A stretch of 64,000 nucleotides of DNA from Cysteiniphilum halobium (lineage in GTDB: Bacteria > Pseudomonadota > Gammaproteobacteria > Francisellales > Francisellaceae). This document shows positions 56,985 through 64,000 of the stretch, one piece after another. The stretch spans positions 1 to 64,000 of the forward strand of contig NZ_QLIU01000015.1 of assembly GCF_003574425.1 (NCBI RefSeq), given 5' to 3'. The notes under the pieces are model-generated. The model did not search any database. It saw nothing but the letters and a program-made list of their open reading frames with translations, and was not told the origin of the DNA. Made by a program: the position numbers and the translations under genes. Numbering within the stretch: position 1 is the first letter of the stretch; each line of letters starts with the position of its first letter.

Positions 56985-57902
56985 CTATTGCAGCTTCAAG
57001 CCACTGGCTTCAGCCGCTTGATACATGACTTCAGTTCCTAGTTTTTGGCTAATCTGATCAAAAACACTCAGTGGCTTGGTAAAATTAACCACTTTCATGT
57101 GATTAAATTTCTCACGTTGCAAACTATCAACTGACGCAAACCCATCAATAAGCCCGTAATTTTTCGCCTGAATACCTGAAAATGGCATGCCTGAGAATAT
57201 TTTATCTTCTTGTTTTTTATCAAGTCGATCACCACGCCCTGCTTTAACCGCATCAATAAATACTTGATGTGTTTCAGTAAGCATTGCTTCCATTTCCGAT
57301 ACTTGCGAGGCACTTTGCGGCTCAAATGGATCTAAAAACCCTTTGTCTTTGCCCGCTGTGTATAATCTACGTTCAACGCCAATTTTCTTTAATAAATCAA
57401 CGAAACCAAAGCCTCCTGCTCTAACACCAATCGAGCCGGTAATCGTCATTTTGTTGGCATAAATATCTTTAGCACCCGATGCAATATAATAGCCACCTGA
57501 AGCACAAATATCGACACACACGGCATATAATGGAATCTTTGGATATTTATTTTGCAAATAACGCATATGCGCGTAAATGTCATCCGATTGCACTGGAGAG
57601 CCGCCTGGACTATTGATCTGTACGATCACAGCTTTGGTATTTTTATTTCTATATGCTGCATCTAAGCTATCATTAATCCGCATTGCATTGGCATTGCTAT
57701 CATCGGCAATCACACCATCGATCTTGACTAAAGCAATATGATTTTCATTGTTAATTGGCTTACTGCTAAAACTTTTAATCAAAAGCCCAATGATGATAAT
57801 GGCAACGATTAACCAGCAAAAGCGCCAAAATATACGCCAACGACGTGCGCGACGTTGCTCGAGAATATAGGCATCGGCGATGCGCTGTAAATGTTCAGAC
57901 AT
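56985..57902 (-). CDS. sppA: Signal peptide peptidase SppA (S49 family)
   Basis: The 305-residue product is a short, single-domain S49 protease that degrades cleaved signal peptides. A transmembrane anchor lies at about 25-43, then VKIDGVIADD, VVQINSPGGSPVQSDDIYAHM and the nucleophile Ser in CVDICASGGYYIASGAK. The Lys general base candidate is in LYTAGKDKGFLDPFEP. Long SppA of E. coli has two such domains (618 residues); this is the short type. Confidence 0.9.
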   Translation of the reverse strand: MSEHLQRIADAYILEQRRARRWRIFWRFCWLIVAIIIIGLLIKSFSSKPINNENHIALVKIDGVIADDSNANAMRINDSLDAAYRNKNTKAVIVQINSPGGSPVQSDDIYAHMRYLQNKYPKIPLYAVCVDICASGGYYIASGAKDIYANKMTITGSIGVRAGGFGFVDLLKKIGVERRLYTAGKDKGFLDPFEPQSASQVSEMEAMLTETHQVFIDAVKAGRGDRLDKKQEDKIFSGMPFSGIQAKNYGLIDGFASVDSLQREKFNHMKVVNFTKPLSVFDQISQKLGTEVMYQAAEASGLKLQ

Positions 57903-57938
57903 ATTGTTTCCTTGTTTGTTTATAAAAATATACCAAAG

Positions 57939-57959
57939 CTACCACGGGGCTCATGGTAG
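57939..57959 (-). terminator. Rho-independent-type terminator after aspS
   Basis: On the minus strand CTACCA and TGGTAG form a 6-pair stem around a nine-base loop containing GAGCCCCG, 23 bases after the aspS stop, followed by CTTTGGTATATTTTT. The U-rich tail starts some bases after the stem, so efficiency may be moderate. It would separate aspS from sppA. Confidence 0.5.
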
Positions 57960-57981
57960 ATGACTTGATAAAAAAATACAC

Positions 57982-59760
57982 TTAGTTTACTTTCTCAGTG
58001 ATAACTGTTCTAATCGCAAGCTCTTGCAATTGCTCATTAGCAACTGCTGTAGGGGCTTCTGTCATCAAGCAACTGGCTGTTTGCGTCTTAGGAAAAGCAA
58101 TCACATCACGAATATTTGTTGTCTGAGTGATCAACATCGTTAAGCGATCTAAGCCAAAAGCAATGCCACCATGAATCGGAGCGCCATACTGTAAAGCATC
58201 CAATAAAAAGCTAAACTTCTCTTTGGCTTCTTCTTCGTTAATTCCTAATAATTCAAATACCGTTTGCTGCATTTTTTGATCATGAATACGAATCGAACCA
58301 CCACCGACTTCATAACCATTGATGACCATGTCATAGGCGCGAGATAGGGCTTTTTCTGGATGCGCTTTAAGCTCATTAACGTGATCAACTTTTGGCGCAG
58401 TAAACGGATGATGTAGCGCATATAACCTGCCATCTGCCTCTTCAAACATCGGGAAATCAACGACCCATAACGGCGCCCATGTTTTGGTGTGTAGCTTCAA
58501 ATCTTCACCAATTTTAACGCGTAGCGCCCCCATAGAATCATTAACAATATTCGCTTTGCCCGCACCAAAGAAAATAATATCACCATCTTTGGCATTTGTT
58601 GCTTCAAGAACTTGTGTCAACGCCTCATCTGAGAGATTTTTGACAATTGGTGATTGCAACCCTTCTTTGCCTTTTGCCATCTCATTAACCTTGATATATG
58701 CTAAACCTTTAGCACCATAAATACCCACAAACTTGGTATAATCATCAAGCATTTTGCGTGTCAATAGTGCGTTGCCATTCGCTAGGCGCATAGCAATCAC
58801 ACGCGATTTTTCATCATTGGCAGGTGCTGAAAACACCTTAAACTCTTCATTCTGCATAATGTGTTTAACATCAACAAAGTGCAGTGGAATACGCAAATCA
58901 GGCTTATCTGAACCATATTTAGACATTGCTTTTGCATAGCTAATCACTGGAAATTGTGATGGGAAATCTGCATCTGCTGTTTCTTTAAATAAACCACGAA
59001 TCATATCTTCCATCAAGTGCATTAATGTGCTTTCATCGATAAATGATGCCTCGATATCAATCTGAGTAAATTCAGGTTGTCTATCAGCACGCAAATCTTC
59101 ATCACGAAAACATTTAACAATTTGATAATAACGATCAAAGCCTGAGACCATCAGCAGCTGTTTAAACAACTGTGGAGATTGCGGTAATGCATAAAATTTA
59201 CCGTGATGATTTCTGCTTGGCACGAGATAGTCACGCGCACCTTCCGGTGTTGCCTTAGTTAAAAATGGGGTTTCAATATCCAAAAATCCGTGCGCATTTA
59301 AATATTGACGTACAAATTGTGAAATATGCGCACGCTGAATCAAACGATTTTGAATCTCAGGTCGTCTTAGATCGATATAACGATATTTCAAACGCACATC
59401 TTCACCAACATGTTGATGCTCATCTAATTGAAATGGGATAGTCTTAGCGCGATTAATAAGCTCCAAACTTTGCCCAATAATCTCAATTTTACCACTGGCT
59501 AAATTATTATTTTCCTGGCCATGAGGACGAAGTTTAACAAGGCCTTTGGCTTTGATTACATATTCATGGCGCACATGATCTGCCTGTTCAAAAACAGCTG
59601 CATTTTCTGGTTCATAGACCAATTGCACAAGCCCCGTACGATCACGAACATCTAAGAAAATCACTCCACCATGGTCACGACGGCGGTGCACCCATCCACA
59701 TATTTCAACAGTTTTATCTACCAGAGACTCATTTACTTCTGAGCTATAATGACTACGCAT
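57982..59760 (-). CDS. aspS: Aspartyl-tRNA synthetase
   Basis: The 592-residue class IIb synthetase has an N-terminal OB fold ([28 protein letters not shown]), motif 1 ([25 protein letters not shown]), motif 2 ([29 protein letters not shown]), the bacterial GAD insert domain and motif 3 ([14 protein letters not shown]). Length matches bacterial AspRS, which aminoacylates tRNA-Asp. It has its own upstream gap of 127 bases to the DUF924 gene. Confidence 0.96.
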   Translation of the reverse strand: MRSHYSSEVNESLVDKTVEICGWVHRRRDHGGVIFLDVRDRTGLVQLVYEPENAAVFEQADHVRHEYVIKAKGLVKLRPHGQENNNLASGKIEIIGQSLELINRAKTIPFQLDEHQHVGEDVRLKYRYIDLRRPEIQNRLIQRAHISQFVRQYLNAHGFLDIETPFLTKATPEGARDYLVPSRNHHGKFYALPQSPQLFKQLLMVSGFDRYYQIVKCFRDEDLRADRQPEFTQIDIEASFIDESTLMHLMEDMIRGLFKETADADFPSQFPVISYAKAMSKYGSDKPDLRIPLHFVDVKHIMQNEEFKVFSAPANDEKSRVIAMRLANGNALLTRKMLDDYTKFVGIYGAKGLAYIKVNEMAKGKEGLQSPIVKNLSDEALTQVLEATNAKDGDIIFFGAGKANIVNDSMGALRVKIGEDLKLHTKTWAPLWVVDFPMFEEADGRLYALHHPFTAPKVDHVNELKAHPEKALSRAYDMVINGYEVGGGSIRIHDQKMQQTVFELLGINEEEAKEKFSFLLDALQYGAPIHGGIAFGLDRLTMLITQTTNIRDVIAFPKTQTASCLMTEAPTAVANEQLQELAIRTVITEKVN

Positions 59761-59887
59761 TTTTTATCCTTTTACCCTTAAACCACAAATACTACATTTT
59801 AAAAGACATATCGACCGATAAGCATATACAAATATGCAACAGATCACAATTATTGAGATTGAGAGTTTTGCAAATTTATGTTTTAAA

Positions 59888-60424
59888 TTAAAAACCGGCA
59901 TGCTCGAGCAAAAACGCCTTCTCCTCATCGCCAGAGATTCGACCTAATTGCGCATTGCGATGAGGATAACGTCCAAAGCGGTCAATAATCGCTTTATGCG
60001 CTATTTCATACTCTAAATTGCTACTATTGCCTAACTCAGTATAAAGTGCCAACGCCTGTTGATGGACAAGCTTTGATTCGCTATGCATATAGGGCAAATA
60101 TGCAAATGAACGCTCACTATCACTTAATGTTTGATCCAACTTCAATAGCACCAACTCTTGTGCTAACACTAAAGCCAATGAATCATAAGCAAAGGCCTCT
60201 TTTGTATTTCTAAAAATATTGCGCGAGAATTGATCTAACACAATAATCTCTGCCAAACGCCCCTGTGCTGTTTCGCGCCATGCAAACAACTCACCACGAG
60301 ATGCTGCTTTGTGAACTGCCAAAAATCGATCTTTAATGCTTTGATCTAATGCATCACTCTTTGCAAACCAGTCTTTTGCAGTTAGCTCTTTAAACCAAAA
60401 GTCTAAAACCTCTTGATAGTTCAT
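59888..60424 (-). CDS. DUF924 family protein
   Basis: The 178-residue helical protein has the DUF924 motifs VLDFWFKEL at the start, RLAEIIVLDQFSRNIFRNT in the middle, AYLPYMHSESKLVHQQALALYTELG, and the RFGRYPHRNAQLGR segment near the end. The fold is TPR-like, and no function has been established. It stands as a single gene between aspS and a palindromic repeat. Confidence 0.88.
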   Translation of the reverse strand: MNYQEVLDFWFKELTAKDWFAKSDALDQSIKDRFLAVHKAASRGELFAWRETAQGRLAEIIVLDQFSRNIFRNTKEAFAYDSLALVLAQELVLLKLDQTLSDSERSFAYLPYMHSESKLVHQQALALYTELGNSSNLEYEIAHKAIIDRFGRYPHRNAQLGRISGDEEKAFLLEHAGF

Positions 60425-60478
60425 ACAATGCCCTCCTAAATTTGTTAATTTCTGAGGCTACACACTTTTTCTATTTCA

Positions 60479-60590
60479 ACACCCCACATCGCAAGCTTAA
60501 GCACTCCCCTTGGAAAGAGAGGAATTAAGATCACCGTCGCCCAATTCCGCTCTTTTCAAGAGGGGTGGCAGCTGTAAGCTGACGGGGTGT
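60479..60590. repeat. Palindromic MITE-like element with imperfect 45-50 bp inverted arms
   Basis: The left arm runs ACACCCC ... AAGCTTAAGC ... CACTCCCCTTGGAAAGAGAGGAATT, and the right arm, read on the opposite strand, gives ACACCCCGTCAGCTTAC ... CACCCCTCTTGAAAAGAGCGGAATT. A roughly 15-base centre (AAGATCACCGTCGCCC) separates the arms. No ORF is inside. The arrangement is that of a small non-autonomous mobile element or repeated palindromic unit. A degenerate half-copy is at 2195-2255. Confidence 0.55.
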
Positions 60591-60636
60591 TTATAAAATC
60601 ATAGCCTTTTCTAAAGTGCATAACACCAGTTAATTT

Positions 60637-61113
60637 TTAAAAATAATGCGTTGAGTGTTTGACTTGTAAAGTCGCTTGCAGCACCAAAGCATCCTCATAC
60701 TTATTACCTAACCGATAATAGTTCTTACGTATTGAGATCTCTTCAAAGCCGTATTTTCTATAGATGCTTATTGCAGGGATATTGGTAACTCTAACCTCTA
60801 AAAACAACTTCTCGATCTGCTTATAGGATAAATGATTCATTAGATAAGCTAATAACTTTTGCCCAAATCCTTGATGCTGATAGGATCTTGCCACTGAAAA
60901 ATTGAGAATTTCTGCTTCATCAAAAATAACTGAAATTACAGCAAAAGCGATCAAATGCTGATTCAGATCAAACAACCCCCAGGCTTCTGTATGTGCAGAT
61001 AAAATGCTGTCTTTCATCTGTGATGCTGACCATGGGTATTCAAATACCTCACGCTCAATATCCATCATTTGTGGTAAATGGCTTTCACCTAATGGCAAAA
61101 TCTGATATTGCAT
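60637..61113 (-). CDS. rimI: Ribosomal protein bS18 N-acetyltransferase RimI
   Basis: The 158-residue GNAT protein has MMDIEREVFEYPWSASQMKDSI, the acetyl-CoA-binding motif VARSYQHQGFGQKLLAYLMNH (Q/RxxGxG/A) and FLEVRVTNIPAISIYRKYGFEEISIRKNYY, the RimI signature. RimI acetylates the N-terminal Ala of bS18. Its start overlaps the preceding holD-like gene by 29 bases, as in E. coli where holD and rimI are adjacent. Confidence 0.9.
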   Translation of the reverse strand: MQYQILPLGESHLPQMMDIEREVFEYPWSASQMKDSILSAHTEAWGLFDLNQHLIAFAVISVIFDEAEILNFSVARSYQHQGFGQKLLAYLMNHLSYKQIEKLFLEVRVTNIPAISIYRKYGFEEISIRKNYYRLGNKYEDALVLQATLQVKHSTHYF

Positions 61114-61504
61114 AAAGATTCATCATGGTTTGTTTTTTTACTTCTGCACGATTGAGCTCATCAAGCTTAAGTGCATAGCACTTATCATGCAAACTTTGAT
61201 CTAATAAGGTTTCTAGCGTCAAGTTTTCATCATAGAGAATTATCGCACTTGAGGCTATATTTTTTTCTGTTTGTGTTTGATCTTTTTCAACAAAGCATAC
61301 CACAAACTGTGAAAACATCGCATTTATAAACGCTGTCGCATGACTTTTTTGCGCTAAAGACGACAAAATCACACTGAGTTTATTAGCATGTGCTTGATTT
61401 GCTGATGAACTTCCCTCATTATAGGTATTATTTTTAGCATACCAACGCGTAATGGCCAAATGTTTCAGTATTGCATTTTGGCGCTCATTTTCAGTCATGC
61501 ACAT
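61085..61504 (-). CDS. holD: Probable DNA polymerase III psi subunit (HolD-like)
   Basis: The 139-residue product begins with NAILKHLAITRWYAKNN, similar to the LQQLGITQW-x motif of psi, and ends LYAISDF, similar to the TYEHDF end of E. coli HolD. Psi links the clamp loader through chi to single-strand-binding protein. Low conservation is normal for HolD, and the adjacent rimI supports the call. The ATG overlaps the stop of the upstream DUF4404 gene (TAATG); an ATG two codons later is an alternative. Confidence 0.6.
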   Translation of the reverse strand: MCMTENERQNAILKHLAITRWYAKNNTYNEGSSSANQAHANKLSVILSSLAQKSHATAFINAMFSQFVVCFVEKDQTQTEKNIASSAIILYDENLTLETLLDQSLHDKCYALKLDELNRAEVKKQTMMNLYAISDFAIR

Positions 61505-61824
61505 TAGATCCCAATACTTGATAGTAAATTACAGATAGAGCGCAAGGTATGTGTAAGCTTGGGATGACTTACTTCATACTCAATAATCGCCTGTTCAAGA
61601 TCGCTAAAATCAGACTCTTTAGGATCTTGCAATTTACTCATTTCTACCTTTTTTTTGGTCAAAGTAGCAATCTCAAGTGCTTGTACTTTTTCACTCTCTG
61701 GCAACGATTCCAGCTCAGTTTGCAGTTGATCTAACAACTCAGACATACGTTTAGTATCATCAAAATTTAATTTATTTGTGTCTTTAAGAATTTCTTTAAT
61801 TTTAGCTATCGTATCTTGTGGCAT
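61504..61824 (-). CDS. DUF4404 family protein
   Basis: The 106-residue acidic helical protein has the DUF4404 pattern of paired helices (MSELLDQLQTELESLP) ending with EYEVSHPKLTHTLRSICNLLSSIGI, close to the family's ASHPxLTxxLxxxxxxLSxMGI tail. A GGAG ribosome-binding site lies seven bases before the ATG. The function is unknown. It is the first gene of a unit with holD and rimI, with a TAATG overlap to holD. Confidence 0.82.
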   Translation of the reverse strand: MPQDTIAKIKEILKDTNKLNFDDTKRMSELLDQLQTELESLPESEKVQALEIATLTKKKVEMSKLQDPKESDFSDLEQAIIEYEVSHPKLTHTLRSICNLLSSIGI

Positions 61825-61934
61825 ATCTTGCTCCTGGCGGCCGTTAGTTGGTTTATTCTAGGTGTTAAGTAACAGTTTGACAATTAGGGATTGGAGAAAA
61901 TACACCTAGCTACTATAGGTTTAATCGATAATGC

Positions 61935-62924
61935 TTAGTTTACTGAGAATAAGTTAATTTTGTTTTGACAGCGCAAAATGCTGTCGTAATTATGAATACT
62001 ATAACGCTCAACAAGGCGTTTACATACCTCTATTGCTTTAAATGAATTACCATGTTTATCCAATCGTGGCGAGTAAATCGCAATACCCATTAAATCGGGA
62101 ACAACGACATAAATCCCGCCTGAAACCCCACTTTTAGCAGGCAGTCCAATCGAAAATGCCCATTCACCAGAGTAATCATACATGCCACATGAATACATTA
62201 ATGATAAACAATTTTTGACCGTCTCTGGTTTAAAGACTTCTTGCTTATTTACAGCACAGCTGCCGGCATTAGCAAAGCTTGCTGCAATAGCGGCTAAAAT
62301 CTCACTATTAAGCTCAATGGAACAAGCCTGAAAATATAAATTCAATGTGCGGTGCAGATCCGTATTTTTTGGGAAAGCTTTATGTTCACGCATAAAATAA
62401 CCCAATGCATAATTGCGATCTGCTGTTTCTTTTTCCGAGTTATACACCGCATTATTAAAGGTGATCTTTTGGCTATCTGCCAATTTACAAAGTGCTTGCA
62501 TAATATGATTAAAACGATCAGCTGGATTTGATTTACGCTTAATCATTGAGCACGACATAATTGCGCCTGCATTAATCATTGGATTATGTGGCAAGCCTTC
62601 ATCATTTAATGTTAGCTCATTAAAGTTCTTACCACTTGGCTCACGCCCAATATGCTTATGCACATGACTCAATCCATTTTCTTCTAATGACAATGCATAT
62701 AGCACAGGTTTCACCATTGATTGCATGCAAAAGCGTGACTTAAAATCACCAACACTAAATTTTTTGCCATCAACCGTACACACGGAAATAGCAAACTGAT
62801 CGGGATCAACTTTTTTAAGCTCAGGAATATAGCTGGCAACTTTTCCCCGCTGGTTAGACTGCAAACTTGTGTGGATATCACTCAGATAAGCGCAGAACTC
62901 TTGGAATTTTTCATCAGAAATCAT
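61935..62924 (-). CDS. glsA: Glutaminase (GlsA family)
   Basis: The 329-residue serine-dependent beta-lactamase-fold enzyme hydrolyses glutamine to glutamate and ammonia. It has FCMQSMVKPVLYALSLEENG (the S-x-x-K pair SMVK), EPSGKNFNELTLNDEGLPHNPMINAGAIMSCSMI, Tyr/Lys region NRNYALGYFMREHKAFP-like NYALGYFMREH, and GLPAKSGVSGGIYVVVPDLMGIAIYSPRLDKHGNS. Length is typical (about 310). In enteric bacteria such glutaminases serve acid resistance through ammonia release; that role is unproven here. Confidence 0.93.
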   Translation of the reverse strand: MISDEKFQEFCAYLSDIHTSLQSNQRGKVASYIPELKKVDPDQFAISVCTVDGKKFSVGDFKSRFCMQSMVKPVLYALSLEENGLSHVHKHIGREPSGKNFNELTLNDEGLPHNPMINAGAIMSCSMIKRKSNPADRFNHIMQALCKLADSQKITFNNAVYNSEKETADRNYALGYFMREHKAFPKNTDLHRTLNLYFQACSIELNSEILAAIAASFANAGSCAVNKQEVFKPETVKNCLSLMYSCGMYDYSGEWAFSIGLPAKSGVSGGIYVVVPDLMGIAIYSPRLDKHGNSFKAIEVCKRLVERYSIHNYDSILRCQNKINLFSVN

Positions 62925-63036
62925 TATTGTAATTTTGTTTTATAGTCAATGGAAATACAACTTATTCTATACTTATCGCCAAGTATTTTACAGGTTTTAT
63001 TGCTTGATACTTCCTATAAATTCAATCACAACTACA

Positions 63037-63070
63037 TATACCCATTACAACATAATTTACAAACGGTATA
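63037..63070. repeat. 34-bp TATACCC...GGTATA element, diverged copy 3
   Basis: TATACCCAT ... ACGGTATA has the same length as the element at 16381-16414 and matches it at 22 of 34 positions, all in the outer arms and a few inner ones. It ends 36 bases before the ABC transporter start, comparable to the distance of copy 1 from the SMR gene. Confidence 0.4.
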
Positions 63071-63106
63071 GCTTGAGGATTTATTGTATTTCAGGATAAT
63101 GCTTAT

Positions 63107-64000
63107 ATGTTCATCCCTAAATGCGATCAATCATTGAAATCTAATACTTATTTATCAACAAGCAAGTACCCATTATTGCGATTATTAAGCTATATGCGCG
63201 GCTATCGCAAAGATTATCTTTTAGCACTCTTATACTCAACACTTAACAAGCTTTTTGATATTTTCCCTGAGATTCTCTTAGGTGTTGCTGTCAATATGGT
63301 TGTATCCAAACAAGGTTCATGGATTGCGCAAATAACAGGTATAAACTCCCTATTCTCACAATTGTTGATTTTGGGATTACTTACTTTCTTTATCTGGGCA
63401 TGTGAGTCATATTTCCAGTATTTATACAGCCTAAAATGGCGTAATCTTGCACAAAATATTGAACATAAACTGCGTACTGACGTCTACGGACATATTCAAA
63501 AAGCCAATGTTCAACAAATTGAATCAACCTCAACAGGACAAATGATTTCAACGATTAATGATGATATCAACCAAATGGAAAGATTTTTAGAAGATGGTGT
63601 TAATCAAATCGTGCAAATTATCGTTTCGACCATTTTTATTGGTATCGTATTCTTATTTGCTTCACCATTAATTACACTACTTGCCATTGTGCCTATTCCT
63701 TGCATTATCGTTGGTGCATTTTATTTCCAACATCGTTTAGCGCCCAGGTTTTTGGAAGTACGCCAAAAGGCCGCCGAAATAAGTGGTGATCTACAACGTA
63801 ATCTACTTAATCTCTTAACCATCAAAAGCTATACAACCGAAGACTATGAAGCACAACGCATTGAAAAAGTCAGTGCCAATTATCAAGCGGCTAATCGCAA
63901 GACCATCCAAATTAGCTCAATGGTCACACCTGTTATTCGCATGTTTGTATTAACTGGCTTTTTATTTACATTACTTATTGGTGGTTATCAAACATTTCAT
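63107..64000 (+). CDS. ABC exporter, transmembrane domain (partial at window end)
   Basis: An ORF from the ATG at 63107 is open for 298 codons to the window end. It has the ABC-exporter membrane-domain pattern: an N-terminal cytoplasmic stretch, helices around YLLALLYSTLNKLFDIFPEILLGV and LLILGLLTFFIWACESYF, then LAQNIEHKLRTDVYGHIQKANVQQIESTSTGQMISTINDDINQMERFL, the region of coupling helix 1, and QKAAEISGDLQRNLLNLLTIKSYTTEDYE, coupling helix 2. The nucleotide-binding domain should follow outside the window. It resembles MsbA-like or multidrug/lipid exporters; the substrate is unknown. It diverges from glsA with 182 bases between. Confidence 0.85.
   Translation, partial: MFIPKCDQSLKSNTYLSTSKYPLLRLLSYMRGYRKDYLLALLYSTLNKLFDIFPEILLGVAVNMVVSKQGSWIAQITGINSLFSQLLILGLLTFFIWACESYFQYLYSLKWRNLAQNIEHKLRTDVYGHIQKANVQQIESTSTGQMISTINDDINQMERFLEDGVNQIVQIIVSTIFIGIVFLFASPLITLLAIVPIPCIIVGAFYFQHRLAPRFLEVRQKAAEISGDLQRNLLNLLTIKSYTTEDYEAQRIEKVSANYQAANRKTIQISSMVTPVIRMFVLTGFLFTLLIGGYQTFH

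Noticed and set aside
61858-61909. CTAGGTGT/ACACCTAG inverted repeat downstream of glsA
   Set aside because: The 36-base loop and lack of a U-tract make a terminator or operator call unsafe.

Overview
This is a 64 kb chromosomal window from an AT-rich gammaproteobacterium. The single-copy genes present (tamAB, rpsU-yqeY-dnaG-rpoD, gyrA-dxr-bamA-skp, recA-recX, aspS, hisS, leuABCD) show a Gram-negative with a full outer-membrane assembly machinery. The low GC content, the recA gene without a visible LexA box and the Thr at the GyrA Ser83-equivalent position point loosely towards the Francisella/Fastidiosibacter/Caedibacter side of the Thiotrichales. That placement is inference from gene content only.

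Layout. 1-2150: the 3' end of an IS630-type transposase abuts a DUF4143/AAA_14 ATPase gene that has lost its Walker A half, followed by a pentameric ligand-gated ion channel homologue. 2279-9251: tadA, diverging from tamA-tamB and an RhlE-type helicase. 9233-15172: a minus-strand ilvE-leuA-leuC-leuD-leuB operon preceded by an unannotated leucine-codon-rich leader ORF and a second overlapping leader ORF. 15259-20015: a CBS-domain protein, a free methionine-R-sulfoxide reductase and a four-gene arn-like cluster (SMR-type flippase subunit, ArnB, ArnC, ArnA C-terminal domain). 20066-34240: an orphan secreted protein, tRNA-Arg(CCG), and a 10.9 kb type IVb pilus locus (PilU, R, Q, P, O, N, L homologues plus two minor and four tandem major-type prepilins), with two LuxR-type regulators upstream. 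34241-47900: recX-recA, a YcfL-like lipoprotein, rpoD, dnaG, yqeY, rpsU, skp, bamA, dxr and gyrA, all on the minus strand. 48264-56983: two MFS transporters, hisS, a YaiI protein, a 1125-residue SNF2 helicase with a SWIM finger, and a DsbA-fold protein with an altered active site. 56985-62924: sppA, aspS, a DUF924 protein, rimI, a HolD-like gene, a DUF4404 protein and glutaminase, on the minus strand. 63107-64000: a partial ABC exporter running off the end.

The most distinctive accessory system is the type IVb pilus locus. Its core follows the order of the IncI plasmid R64 thin pilus (L-N-O-P-Q-R-U), but pilM and pilT are absent, no shufflon or recombinase is seen, and the pilin gene has been moved to the front and multiplied to four divergent copies. 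It reads towards tRNA-Arg and is headed by two LuxR-type regulators with unrecognised sensory domains, so it may be a regulated surface-attachment or DNA-transfer pilus. Other points of interest are the nested leader ORFs before ilvE-leu, the arn cluster that lacks formyltransferase and deformylase steps, and a palindromic TATACCC...GGTATA element found upstream of two transporter genes and, as a partial copy, in the pilus promoter region.
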